A stretch of DNA of 64,000 bases from Parafrankia irregularis (GCF_001536285.1 NZ_FAOZ01000001.1:248001-312000); one strand, 5' to 3'; positions 51,095-59,829 are shown, counted from the stretch's first letter. Numbers and translations: made by a program. The notes: generated by a model not told the origin, from the letters alone.

Positions 51095-51172
51095 GCACAG
51101 TCCTCCCGAAAACCCGGCGTCGCACGGTCAGAACACCTCGAACGAGCATCGATCTGACGAACCCGTCATCCG

Positions 51173-52099
51173 TCAGCGCGGCACGTGCGGCCTCGCACCA
51201 TCCTCGTCGAAAAGGGTGCCCTCATGCGCGGGCATGCCGTCGATGCGGCTCATGGTGGCCCGGCCGTCGATGTCGTTGATGCCCCCGGTGTCGCCGATGC
51301 CGTCAAGGGCAGTCGCCGCGATGCCGGTGGACTCGCCCTCCTCCGCCAGCACGACCGGGTCGATCAGGTGAGGCGAGTCGTTGCGGACGCTGCCGACCGC
51401 GGACGAGACAGGGTGGGCGGCGAAGACCCCGGCCGGTACGGGGCGCAGGACACCGGCGAGGTCGGCGCGGTCTCGCACCTCCGGATCGATCCACCGCGAC
51501 CAGGCGGAGCGTGGCACGACGACCGGAGACCGGTCATGGAGGAACTCCAGGCCCGTGGCCGCCTCTGTCGTGATGATCGCGAACGTCGCCAGCGGTTTGC
51601 CGTGATGCCATCCGCTCTCGTAGATACCAGCGAAGGCGAACAGGCCATCCGCACCCGGATGCCCGGCGGGATGGACGTAGTAGGGCTGACCGCGGCGCTT
51701 CCCGGCGACCCGCTGCCACTCGTAGAAACCGGTGGCGGGGACGAGACACCGCCTGGCGGCGAACGCCGAACGGAACGCGGGCCTGGACGCCACGGTCTCG
51801 GCCCGAGCATTGATCATGCGGTTGCCGGACTGCCGGGTGTTCCCCCACCGCGGCTCCAGCCCCCAGGTGGCCAGGCGAAGCACCCGACCCGGGTCGGCGG
51901 CGGCCTGGACCTGCGCACTGTCGGCTCCGGCAGCGGATCTGTCGGCTCCGGCGGGCCGCGCGGATGCCATCACGATCGGCATCGCTGTCGTCGGTGCGAC
52001 GTTGTAGCTCTCGCGGAGCGCGCCGTGCGTCTCGTCCACCGCCGACATGGCCGCCGCGAGATCGTCCGCGCTGAGCGTCTGGGTGTACCTCCCGCACAT
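51173..52099 (-). CDS. SRAP-family abasic-site crosslinking protein (HMCES/YedK-like)
   Basis: A 308-residue SOS-response-associated peptidase family protein that shields abasic sites in single-stranded DNA by a covalent link. The nucleophile Cys 2 opens MCGRYTQTLS, so the Met is removed; the other active-site residues are Asn in MINARAET (about 97), Glu in TGFYEWQR (about 127) and His in FAAHPVSS. These are the invariant SRAP residues. An Ala/Gly-rich insertion lies at 46-70, and the last 60 residues (Gly/Asp/Ile-rich) extend past the domain. The ATG is set by Cys 2. No ribosome site is present; TGCGAGACTG with 6-nt spacing suggests a leaderless promoter, 30 nt after the M50B stop. Confidence 0.93.
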   Translation of the reverse strand: MCGRYTQTLSADDLAAAMSAVDETHGALRESYNVAPTTAMPIVMASARPAGADRSAAGADSAQVQAAADPGRVLRLATWGLEPRWGNTRQSGNRMINARAETVASRPAFRSAFAARRCLVPATGFYEWQRVAGKRRGQPYYVHPAGHPGADGLFAFAGIYESGWHHGKPLATFAIITTEAATGLEFLHDRSPVVVPRSAWSRWIDPEVRDRADLAGVLRPVPAGVFAAHPVSSAVGSVRNDSPHLIDPVVLAEEGESTGIAATALDGIGDTGGINDIDGRATMSRIDGMPAHEGTLFDEDGARPHVPR

Positions 52100-52114
52100 G
52101 GGCCCAGTCTCGCA
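52100..52114 (-). promoter_or_regulatory. Leaderless promoter element TGCGAGACTG
   Basis: On the minus strand TGCGAGACTG occupies 52114-52105; GAGACT ends 6 nt before the ATG at 52099. Same ten bases and spacing as at 31535-31549. Confidence 0.55.
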
Positions 52115-52128
52115 GCCACCTACGACGT

Positions 52129-52872
52129 TCAGACGACGAGCGCCGCCGCGGCACCCGCCAGGCAACCCAGCGACAGCACACCGAAGACACCGACCCAGAA
52201 GGTCCCCGGCAGGCCGGTCAGGCGGGCCAGCTGATCGGGATCGGAGTCCCGCGCCCGACGGCGCCGCCGCTGGCGCTGCACCTCGACGATCGGCCGCAGC
52301 GCCCCCAGCAGCAGGAACCAGGTGGCGTACGCGGCGAAGCCCGCCTGGACGTCGTCCGTGGCGAACCAGGAGACCCCGAGCACGACGCCGGTGCTGACAA
52401 GCACGGTCGCGACTCCGAACCCGTTGCGGACGACCACCAGCAGCACCAGCAGCAGGGCGACGATGACCTGGAGCAGCAGGCTGACCCGACCGGTGGCGAG
52501 CAGGCCCGCCGCGCCCAGCCCGAGCAAGGACGGGGCCGTGTACCCGGCGGCCACGGTGAGGACCACACCCGGACCGGTCGGCCGGCCGGAGGAGACCGTG
52601 ACTCCCGAGGTGTCGGAATGCAGGCGCACTCCGGCGAGGCGGCGACCGGTGGCCACCGCGACGAGTGCGTGACCGCCCTCGTGCGCGATCGTGACCACGT
52701 GTCGGGCCCTCGGCCAGAGGCGGTCACTCGCCACCGTCAGCAGCGCGGCGATGCCGGTGACGACGAGGATCCAGTGCGCGGGTGCCGGCTGTGCCCCGAA
52801 ACTCCGGCTGAGCAGGTCGGACGTGGCTGCTCCTCTCCTCGTTGCCGCACCGGCGCGACCTCGTCGCCGCAC
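52129..52872 (-). CDS. M50B-type membrane metallopeptidase family protein
   Basis: A 247-residue membrane protein with the zinc motif HEGGH in VTIAHEGGHALVAVATGRRL, typical of the M50B-like group. About six helices are visible, including WILVVTGIAALLTVASDRLW, VLTVAAGYTAPSLLGLGAAG and LLLQVIVALLLVLLVVV; the second metal ligand is not clear, so activity is uncertain. The start is uncertain: GTG 52872 lies inside a 22-bp tandem duplication that supplies the first residues, and no other in-frame ATG/GTG lies before the conserved part. It is followed after 30 nt by the SRAP gene, which seems to have its own promoter. Confidence 0.8.
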   Translation of the reverse strand: MRRRGRAGAATRRGAATSDLLSRSFGAQPAPAHWILVVTGIAALLTVASDRLWPRARHVVTIAHEGGHALVAVATGRRLAGVRLHSDTSGVTVSSGRPTGPGVVLTVAAGYTAPSLLGLGAAGLLATGRVSLLLQVIVALLLVLLVVVRNGFGVATVLVSTGVVLGVSWFATDDVQAGFAAYATWFLLLGALRPIVEVQRQRRRRRARDSDPDQLARLTGLPGTFWVGVFGVLSLGCLAGAAAALVV

Positions 52873-52882
52873 CGGCGCGACC
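52839..52882. repeat. 22-bp tandem duplication over the start of the M50B gene
   Basis: tcgttgccgcaccggcgcgacc (52839-52860) and tcgtcgccgcaccggcgcgacc (52861-52882), differing at one base, with a degenerate third copy after. The start codon at 52872 lies in the outer copy. Confidence 0.9.
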
Positions 52883-53169
52883 GCACTGCCGCGACCACGC
52901 CATCACGCCGCGGCCGGGAACACACCCGGTCGGACCGGCGGCGGTTCGGCGTACGTCCTCCCGATAATCGCGCATGGCGGGTTCCGCCCCCAGAGTGCGG
53001 TGCTCCCCGCATCCGCGACGGGGCGTCGTGTTCCCGACAGCAGGTACCCTTCGGCGCGCGAGGGGGACTGTCAGAGCACGCATCAGGCCAGCGCTTCCCG
53101 CGCTGGGGCGACGGCACGGGGCGGGCCGGCGAGGCACCCAGATGGGCCAAATGGGGAGGAACCCGGGCA

Positions 53170-53892
53170 ATGGCTGAATACGTGTATCGACCGGTCATCC
53201 ACACGGCGCTCGGGCTCTTCCGCGCGTTGCGGCTGCGGCTGGACGTCCGTGGTGAGGAGCACGTGCCGGCGGACGGCGGAGCGGTCGTACTGATCAACCA
53301 TGTGTCGTACCTGGACTTCGCCCTTGCCGGCGTGCCCTTCTGGCGGTCGCAGCGGCGGCTGGTCCGGTTCATGGCGAAGAAGCAGGTCTTCGATCACCGG
53401 GTGAGCGGGCCACTGATGCGAGGCATGCATCACATTCCGGTCGACCGGTCGGCCGGTGCGGGGTCGCTGCGGGAGGCGGTGCGTGCCCTTGGCGCCGGCG
53501 AGTTGGTCGGCGTGTTCCCGGAGGCCACGATCAGTCCGAGCTACTGCCTGGCGCCGTTCAAGTCCGGCGCGGCCCGGATGGCCGCCGAGGCCGACGTACC
53601 CGTCATCCCGCTGGTGCTGTGGGGCAGCCAGCGGATCCTGACCAAGGGGCGGCCCCGCAACCTGCGCGCCGCGGTCGGGACACCCGTCTCCATCACCGTG
53701 GGCAAGCCCGTTCCGGCCTCGGAGCTGCGGGACTCCCGGGCGGGAACCGAGCTGTTGCAGCTGACGATGGCGGAGATCCTCGACGACGCGCAACGCCGCT
53801 ATCCCGCGCCGCCCCCCGGCGAATCACCCTGGTGGCTTCCCGCTCATCTCGGCGGATCCGCGCCGGAGCCGCCGACGCCGCCGACGCCATAG
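53170..53892 (+). CDS. 1-acyl-sn-glycerol-3-phosphate acyltransferase (PlsC family)
   Basis: A 240-residue acyltransferase moving an acyl chain to lysophosphatidate or a related acceptor in membrane lipid synthesis. The HX4D catalytic motif is in INHVSYLDFALAGVPFW, the second block is GMHHIPVDRSAGAGSLREAV, then LVGVFPEATISPSYCLAPFK (FPE motif) and VIPLVLWGSQRIL. The N-terminal hydrophobic segment (IHTALGLFRALRLRLDV) probably sits at the membrane. The ATG at 53170 has GGGGAGGA 9 nt upstream. The C-terminus is Pro-rich. It precedes the adenosine deaminase gene by about 90 nt on the same strand. Confidence 0.93.
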   Translation: MAEYVYRPVIHTALGLFRALRLRLDVRGEEHVPADGGAVVLINHVSYLDFALAGVPFWRSQRRLVRFMAKKQVFDHRVSGPLMRGMHHIPVDRSAGAGSLREAVRALGAGELVGVFPEATISPSYCLAPFKSGAARMAAEADVPVIPLVLWGSQRILTKGRPRNLRAAVGTPVSITVGKPVPASELRDSRAGTELLQLTMAEILDDAQRRYPAPPPGESPWWLPAHLGGSAPEPPTPPTP

Positions 53893-53980
53893 CGCCGTCG
53901 TCCGGACCGGTTGCCTCACCACCGGCCGGCGGCAGGTTGACTGAAGCCTCGGAACGGCTATCGACGGAGCGGAGAACACC

Positions 53981-55186
53981 GTGGCGGACCACGTGATGGA
54001 CCGGCCTGGCCCAGCGGAACAGGACCGCGAGGTGCGAGGTCAAGGAGCCATCGGGCAGATCACGGACGAGCAGTTCGTCGACACGCTGCCCAAGGTCGAG
54101 CTGCACGTCCACCTCGAGGGGTCGATGCGGCCCGGCACGCTGCTCCGGCTTGCCCGCAGGCACGACGTCGACCATCTGCCGACCGATCTGGACGCCCTGC
54201 GGGCCTTCTACCGGTTCCGCGACTTCGACCATTTCATCGAGGTCTACCTGGCCGCCGTCCAGGTGCTGCGGGACGAGGAGGACTTCCGCCTGCTCGCGCG
54301 CGAGACCGCGCTCGGCCTGGCCGAGCAGCGGGTCCGCTATGCGGAGATCACCTTCACCCCCTGGCTGCACGTCCAGCGTGGTGTCGATCCGGCGGCGGTG
54401 TTCGCCGGGGTGGAGGCGGGGCGCCTCGACGCCGAGCGGGAGACCGGCATCCAGGTCCGCTGGATCACCGATATTCCCGGTCTGCCGGGAACCGACAACG
54501 TGCACTCCGGCGAACGCACGCTGGAGCTCGCCCTCGAGCACGGCGGGGAAGGTGTGATCGCGCTCGGCCTGGGCGGGCCCGAGGTCGGCGTCGGGCGCCC
54601 CCAGTTCGGCCCGGTGTTCACCGCGGCCCGGGACGCGGGCCTGCACTGCATCCCGCACGCGGGCGAGACGACCGGTGCGCGCACGATCTGGGACGCCCTG
54701 GAGTTCCTGCACGCGGAGCGGATCGGGCACGGCACCAGTGCCCTCGATGACCCCGCGCTCGTGGAGCACCTGCGCCGACACCACATCCCGCTGGAGGTCT
54801 CCCCCACCTCCAACCTGTGCACCGGTGCCGTCGCGAGCTACGCGGCCCATCCGCTGCCGCGGATGATCGCCGAGGGCCTCGACGTCAACCTGAACAGCGA
54901 CGACCCGCCCATGTTCAACACCACGCTTCGCCAGGAGTACCTGCACGCCCTGCGTTCGCTTTCGCTCACCCGGCAGCAGGTCTTCGACCTGGCGGCGGCG
55001 GCCGTCGAGCACTCGTTCCTGCCCGAGCCCGGAAAGGCGCGGCTGCGGGCGGAGTTCGCGGTCGCCGCCGTCGAGCTCGGCGTGACCACACCAGCCGTGA
55101 CCACACCAGCTCGGTCAGCGTCGGCGTCGGCGTCGGCTCAGCCGGCGGCGGAGGCGCCAACAACGCTGGCACCGACGGAGCGCTGA
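53981..55186 (+). CDS. add: Adenosine deaminase
   Basis: A 401-residue zinc-dependent amidohydrolase converting adenosine to inosine. Zinc and catalytic residues are visible: HVHLEGS (His 42, His 44), HAGE (226-229, catalytic Glu), His 250 in ERIGHGTS and SDDP (306-309). EVSPTSNLCTGAV is a family marker. The C-terminal 35 residues are not part of the fold and include a 15-bp tandem duplication encoding VTTPA twice, then Ser/Ala repeats. The GTG start has GGAG 6 nt upstream. It converges with the CPA2 antiporter gene, with stops 10 nt apart. Confidence 0.94.
   Translation: MADHVMDRPGPAEQDREVRGQGAIGQITDEQFVDTLPKVELHVHLEGSMRPGTLLRLARRHDVDHLPTDLDALRAFYRFRDFDHFIEVYLAAVQVLRDEEDFRLLARETALGLAEQRVRYAEITFTPWLHVQRGVDPAAVFAGVEAGRLDAERETGIQVRWITDIPGLPGTDNVHSGERTLELALEHGGEGVIALGLGGPEVGVGRPQFGPVFTAARDAGLHCIPHAGETTGARTIWDALEFLHAERIGHGTSALDDPALVEHLRRHHIPLEVSPTSNLCTGAVASYAAHPLPRMIAEGLDVNLNSDDPPMFNTTLRQEYLHALRSLSLTRQQVFDLAAAAVEHSFLPEPGKARLRAEFAVAAVELGVTTPAVTTPARSASASASAQPAAEAPTTLAPTER
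55081..55110. repeat. 15-bp in-frame tandem duplication in the add C-terminus
   Basis: cgtgaccacaccagc at 55081-55095 and 55096-55110, encoding VTTPA twice, followed by tcggcg-type repeats. It is confined to the non-conserved tail. Confidence 0.9.
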
Positions 55187-55195
55187 GCCGGCCCG

Positions 55196-56713
55196 TCACC
55201 TCAGCCCGGCCGGCTGGCCGACGAGGTCGAGCTCGCGCAGGCGCTCCTGCGCGGTCTGCTCGACCCGGCGCATCGTCGCCCGCAGAATGGGCGGCGTCAT
55301 GATCGACGTGACGATCGCGACCAGCACGATGACCGTGTACATGGCCGTGGAGAGCACACCGAGGCGCAGGCCGGTGCCGGCCACGACGATCTCGATGACG
55401 CCACGGGCATTGAGGCCGGCCCCGAGCGACAGCGCCTCCCAGTGCCCGAGCCTGCTGATACGCGCGCCGAGGTAGGCACCGGCGAACTTGCCGATGACGG
55501 CAAGGCTGAGGATGACGACGGCAGCGAGTGCGACCTTGGCCTCGGCCAGCGCGGTGAGGTCGATCCGCAGCCCGGCCGACGCGAAGAAGATGGGCGCGAG
55601 CACGCCCATGACCACCAGCCGGAGCGGTTCGAGCCGACGCGAGTCCAGATTCGGTGCCGAGCCGAGCAGGATGCCGGCGACGAAGGCGCCGAGAATGGCT
55701 TCCAGCTTGAGGGCGTGGGTTCCCGCCGCCGCGGCGAAGATGAACAGGACGACGACGGCGATCCCGGACGCGGTACCACCGGACCCGGCCGGGATCGGGA
55801 TCCGCGGCACCGCCGGGGGCCCGGCGGCGGACGCCGATGCGGTGCCATGCTCCGCTGATGTCGATGCGGCCGGCGGGGCAGCGGCGGACGGTCCCGCCGC
55901 GGGATCCACCCGGTCCGGGACATCGGCGGCCGCCGGACCTGGCCCGGCCCCGCTGCCGGTCTCCTCTCGGGCCAGGCCACCCGCAGCGATGGCGATCCGG
56001 GCCAGTGGGCGCCCCAGGAGGACGGCAACCAGCACGACGCTGAGCAGGCTTATCACCGGCCAGGCGATATCACCCCCGCGCACGCCGGTCGTGGCCATCG
56101 CGGAGACCACCGAAAGCAACGACCAGCCGACCGCGTCGTCAACCGTCGCGGAAGCGAGGATGAGCTGGCCGACGTTGCGGTGCAGCAAGCGCATGTCCAG
56201 GAGAATCTTCGCCGCGACCGGGATGGCACTCACGCCCATGGCCACCCCGAGGAACAGGGCGAAGACATGGCGATCGGCATCCTCGCCAAGCAGCGAACCA
56301 GGCAGGAGCAGGCCCGCGCCGATGCCGAGGCCGACCGGCAGCAGCAGACCCGCGGCGCTGATCCGGGCAGCGGTCGCCCCGCGGCGCCGCACCATCCGCA
56401 TGTCCATCTCCAGGCCGGTCAGGCCGACCAGAAGAATCACACCCATCTGGCCCACGGCATCCAGCAGATGCATCTGGTCCGGCGCGGTGGGCAGGAGCCA
56501 GCCGGAGAAATCAGGGGCGATGTCGCCCAACAATGACGGGCCCAGGAGAACACCGGCGAGAAGCTCGCCGACCACCGAGGGCAGGCCGATTCTCACCGCC
56601 AGTTTTCCGAGCGCCAGCGCCAGCGCCAGGAGTACCGTCAGCTGAAGTAGAAAGATCAACAAAGAATGGTGCGACAGCGGGGCCGTCGCCACAAATGCTT
56701 CCGCCACGTTCAC
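55196..56713 (-). CDS. CPA2-family cation:proton antiporter
   Basis: A 505-residue Na+(K+)/H+ exchanger with about 12 membrane helices. Family regions include LAVRIGLPSVVGELLAGVLL, MGVILLVGLTGLEMDMRMVR, the unwound ion site GVAMGVSAIPVAAKILLDM, SATVDDAVGWSLLSVVSAM with the ion-binding Asp pair, and LGAFVAGILLGSAP. A cytoplasmic Pro/Ala/Ser-rich loop of about 80 residues (about 265-345) splits the helices and is unusual. The GTG start has GGGAG 9 nt upstream. It is unrelated in layout to the KhtU-like antiporter earlier in the window. Ion preference is unknown. Confidence 0.9.
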   Translation of the reverse strand: MNVAEAFVATAPLSHHSLLIFLLQLTVLLALALALGKLAVRIGLPSVVGELLAGVLLGPSLLGDIAPDFSGWLLPTAPDQMHLLDAVGQMGVILLVGLTGLEMDMRMVRRRGATAARISAAGLLLPVGLGIGAGLLLPGSLLGEDADRHVFALFLGVAMGVSAIPVAAKILLDMRLLHRNVGQLILASATVDDAVGWSLLSVVSAMATTGVRGGDIAWPVISLLSVVLVAVLLGRPLARIAIAAGGLAREETGSGAGPGPAAADVPDRVDPAAGPSAAAPPAASTSAEHGTASASAAGPPAVPRIPIPAGSGGTASGIAVVVLFIFAAAAGTHALKLEAILGAFVAGILLGSAPNLDSRRLEPLRLVVMGVLAPIFFASAGLRIDLTALAEAKVALAAVVILSLAVIGKFAGAYLGARISRLGHWEALSLGAGLNARGVIEIVVAGTGLRLGVLSTAMYTVIVLVAIVTSIMTPPILRATMRRVEQTAQERLRELDLVGQPAGLR

Positions 56714-57008
56714 GTTCGTCCGCTCCCACCACCGTGCCTGCGTTCAGCCCGCCGACCGGACCGTTGTTTGCTGCACGCACCAGTACCATCCGGGCACGGC
56801 GCGTGCGAGCGCGGTGTACGCGGACCCGGCCCGGCGGTTCTTCTGACGACCGCCAGGCCCCCGAAACACCGACCGGCCTTCGAGCGGTGTTTGTGGGCAC
56901 GCCTCGCCGCATCTCGCCCGCGGCGTGTGAAGGGCCACCGCGACAACAATAGCCAGCTCGCAGGCCATCGGGGCCCGGCCGCGGAGAATCACCGGCCACG
57001 CCTGGGCT

Positions 57009-58322
57009 TCAGCCGATACCGGGACCAGTGCCGGACCGGGAACGGTCGGCCGGCACTCCCACGCTCGGCACGGCGCTACCGGCACCCGCCGTACCACCGG
57101 CACCCGCCCTGCCACCGACATCCGTCATATGGCCGACATCCGTCGCGCGACCGGCGTCCGTATCGCGGAATCGCGCGACGAGCTCGGCCCGCCGGCGCGG
57201 GTCGAGATTCGCCCGGGTTACGTCCCCGTCGTAGTGGGCGACCACCCGGGGATCCATCACCTGGAACCAGAGACGCGGGACCAGCGAGGCCAGGATCATT
57301 GTTCCGTAACCGGTTGGCAGCTGCGGAGCAAAGGAAAACGATCGGAGCGACTGGTAGCGCACGGTCGGGTTGGCGTGATGGTCGCTGTGCCGAGGCAGAT
57401 GATAGAGCGCGAGATTGCTGATGACGTCGTCACTGTTCCAGCTGTGCCGCGGATCGACCTTCTCGTATCTGCCGGTCGCGGTCCGTTGCCGGGCCAGCCC
57501 GTAGTGCTCGACGTAGTTCACCGCCTCCAGCAGGGAGAATCCCACCACGGCCTGCAGTACGAGGAAGGCGAGAACGGACGGTCCGAAGACACCGGCGAGG
57601 GCTCCGAAGAGAACCACCGTGTACGCCCACGAGGTCAGCACCTCGTTGCGCACCGACCACGGCGAACGCCCGCGTAGGCGCAGTCGGCGTGCTTCCAGGT
57701 CCCACGCCGAGCGCAGGCTGCCGCTGACGGTGCGCGGCCAGAACCGCCAGAAGCTCTCGCCGAGCCGGGCGCTGGCCGGGTCCGCGGGGGTCGCGACCCG
57801 CACGTGGTGACCGCGGTTGTGCTCGACGTAGAAGTGGCCGTAGGCGGTGGTGGCGAGCATGGCCTTCGACAGGATCCGCTCCAGCCGGTCGCGCTTGTGG
57901 CCCAGTTCATGGGCGGTGTTGATGCCGATCCCGGTGACGGTGCCGATCGCGCCGACCACCGCCACCCGCTCGACGGCCGACAGATCGCCGTGCGCCCACG
58001 CCCAGCACCCGAGCACCAGGCAGATGCCGGTGAGCGGCAGGTACAGGAAGGTGCACCACCGGTAGTAGCGGTCGGCGTCCAGGGCGGGACGGGCCCATTC
58101 CGGCGCGGCCACGGGATCCTTCGGCGTGGTCGCGTCGAGCAGCGGCAACAGACCGAAGACGAACACGACGGCAAGCCACCACGGAATACCCGAGCCCGTC
58201 CGATGCCACAGCCCGAAGGACACGATCGGGAGGACCGGGGGGACCAGCGCGGTCAGCCACATGTACCGCTTGCCGTCGCGCCACCGCGTTCCGTCCCGGC
58301 CGACCAGCACTGGTGCCGCCAT
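57009..58322 (-). CDS. alkB: Alkane 1-monooxygenase (AlkB-type)
   Basis: A 437-residue membrane di-iron hydroxylase oxidising terminal carbons of alkanes or similar chains. The histidine boxes are visible: HELGH (138-142), EHNRGHH (167-173) and RHSDHHANP (about 305-313), plus NYVEHYGL, the AlkB-specific box. About six helices surround them. ATG 58322 has AAGGTG 6-8 nt upstream and gives the expected N-terminus; ATG 58382 adds 20 unrelated residues. The C-terminus has about 60 low-complexity residues (TDVGGRAGAGG...). The rubredoxin gene that usually follows alkB is absent here, and no rubredoxin domain is fused, so electron supply must come from elsewhere. Confidence 0.93.
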   Translation of the reverse strand: MAAPVLVGRDGTRWRDGKRYMWLTALVPPVLPIVSFGLWHRTGSGIPWWLAVVFVFGLLPLLDATTPKDPVAAPEWARPALDADRYYRWCTFLYLPLTGICLVLGCWAWAHGDLSAVERVAVVGAIGTVTGIGINTAHELGHKRDRLERILSKAMLATTAYGHFYVEHNRGHHVRVATPADPASARLGESFWRFWPRTVSGSLRSAWDLEARRLRLRGRSPWSVRNEVLTSWAYTVVLFGALAGVFGPSVLAFLVLQAVVGFSLLEAVNYVEHYGLARQRTATGRYEKVDPRHSWNSDDVISNLALYHLPRHSDHHANPTVRYQSLRSFSFAPQLPTGYGTMILASLVPRLWFQVMDPRVVAHYDGDVTRANLDPRRRAELVARFRDTDAGRATDVGHMTDVGGRAGAGGTAGAGSAVPSVGVPADRSRSGTGPGIG

Positions 58323-58512
58323 GCGTGTCACCTTCCACCCGCCGGGCGCGCGCGGGAACGGGTCCCGAGAACCGAACACCACAGGCCGCCGCCACTCGTC
58401 ACCACACCGTTACATCTCGAAGTCTCACATCCGCCGCGTACAGGAACAACCGCCCGCCTGGACGCCGGCGCCCCGTTCCGTCCTTTCCGTCCGGCCAGGC
58501 GCCGCGGCGGTG

Positions 58513-58524
58513 CACACTCAGCCC
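58513..58524 (+). promoter_or_regulatory. Predicted -10 element for a leaderless transcript
   Basis: CACACT (58513-58518), preceded by TG, exactly 6 nt before the ATG at 58525. No ribosome site. Confidence 0.4.
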
Positions 58525-58869
58525 ATGACCGCGCAGACCAGACCGCACGGCTCGATGACGAACGCGCCCCCGTGGATCGGCGGCGCCACGATCGGCGCCT
58601 TCTTTCTCTCCGCCGCCGTCCTGATCACCTACACGCTCCTCCCGCTTCCCGGCCAGCGTTCGCTCGGCGGCGTGAACTACCTCGTCGCCGCGCTGCTCTT
58701 CGGCGGCCACATCACCTTCAGCCGTCTCTACCGGAGCGGCCTGGCACGACGGGCCCCGTCCGGGGGTACGGCCGCGGCAGGGCCTCACCTGGACGGGCCG
58801 GTTGACCACGCTCCGGCGGACATCGTCCAACCAGGCGGACCGGCGCGCCCGGATCCCCGGCGCAAGTGA
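58525..58869 (+). CDS. Small hypothetical two-helix membrane protein
   Basis: A 114-residue protein with two helices: GGATIGAFFLSAAVLITYTL and, after LPLPGQRSLGGVN, YLVAALLFGGHITFSRLY. The N-terminus and a 45-residue Pro/Ala/Gly-rich C-terminus are hydrophilic. No family recognised. An internal ATG at residue 11 is a possible start. It lies between divergent alkB and the AEC transporter gene, 57 nt before the latter. Confidence 0.6.
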   Translation: MTAQTRPHGSMTNAPPWIGGATIGAFFLSAAVLITYTLLPLPGQRSLGGVNYLVAALLFGGHITFSRLYRSGLARRAPSGGTAAAGPHLDGPVDHAPADIVQPGGPARPDPRRK

Positions 58870-58914
58870 CATAGCCGACGCCACACGGCACACTCCACAG
58901 CCGCTCCGGGCTGA

Positions 58915-58926
58915 AACGATGCCCCG
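58915..58926 (+). promoter_or_regulatory. Predicted -10 element for leaderless AEC transporter transcript
   Basis: AACGAT (58915-58920), exactly 6 nt before the GTG at 58927. No ribosome site. Confidence 0.4.
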
Positions 58927-59829
58927 GTGTCCGCCCTGGTCGTAGTGTTTGTCGGCCTTGTCGCAGGCGCCGCGGTCGCGCACACCGGCCATCTCGGCGG
59001 TGACGCGGCACGCACCCTCAACATCTGGCTGCTCGACATCGCGCTGCCCGCGCTCACCCTGCACGTTCTGCACGACGTCCAGATCCCGTCGAACATCGTG
59101 CTGGTCGTGGCTGCTCCGTACGCCCTGTGTGCGACAACCATGGTGATCTACCTGGTGGCCGCCCGGGTGCTGGGGCTGAGCCGGGAGGTGGTGGCCGCTC
59201 TGATCGCCGCCACCGCGGTGGCGAACACGTCGTTCGTGGGCATCCCCATGGTCACCGCCTTCTTCGGCGAGTCCTGGGTGCCCGTCGCGCTGTTGACCGA
59301 CCAGCTCGGTTCGTACCTGCTGCTGAACACGGTGGTGCTGGCGGTGGTCACCGCCGCCGCCGGAGCCACCGCGGCGCCGCTGGCCGTCGCCCGCGCGACG
59401 CTGACCCGGCCGTCGATGCTGGCCCTCGTGCTCGCGCTGGCGCTGCGCCCGGTGGAGTACCCGGCCTGGCTGGACGAGGCACTCGCCTCGATCGGCGCCA
59501 CCCTGACGCCGCTGGCGCTGTTCTCGGTGGGCCTGCAACTGCGGGTCAACGCCGTGCGCCGCTGGTGGCGGGAACTGGTGCTGGGGCTGACGGTGAAGCT
59601 GGCGGTGGCCCCCGCCGCGGTTCTCGGGCTGTATGTCGCCACGGGTGTGTTCACCGATCCGGACGTCAAGGTGGCGCTGTTCGAGATCGCGATGCCGCCG
59701 ATGGTGGCCGGCGCGATCCTCGCGGACCGGCACGGCCTGGCTCGCCCCCTGCCGAGCCTGCTGGTCGGTGTCGGCGTGCCGCTGTCCGTCGCCACACTCG
59801 CGATCTGGTCGATTCCCCTGCGCCCCTGA
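58927..59829 (+). CDS. AEC (auxin efflux carrier) family transporter
   Basis: A 300-residue transporter of the AEC family with ten helices in two inverted halves. Recognisable segments are LNIWLLDIALPALTLHVLHD, AATAVANTSFVGIPMVTAFF (the family N-T-x-F-x-G-x-P motif), LLTDQLGSYLLLNTVVLAVV and VALFEIAMPPMVAGAILA. Members export small organic anions such as malate or lactate; the substrate here is unknown. The start is GTG with a leaderless-type AACGAT 6 nt upstream. The downstream 230 nt hold short CACCGGG repeats before the next operon. Confidence 0.88.
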   Translation: MSALVVVFVGLVAGAAVAHTGHLGGDAARTLNIWLLDIALPALTLHVLHDVQIPSNIVLVVAAPYALCATTMVIYLVAARVLGLSREVVAALIAATAVANTSFVGIPMVTAFFGESWVPVALLTDQLGSYLLLNTVVLAVVTAAAGATAAPLAVARATLTRPSMLALVLALALRPVEYPAWLDEALASIGATLTPLALFSVGLQLRVNAVRRWWRELVLGLTVKLAVAPAAVLGLYVATGVFTDPDVKVALFEIAMPPMVAGAILADRHGLARPLPSLLVGVGVPLSVATLAIWSIPLRP

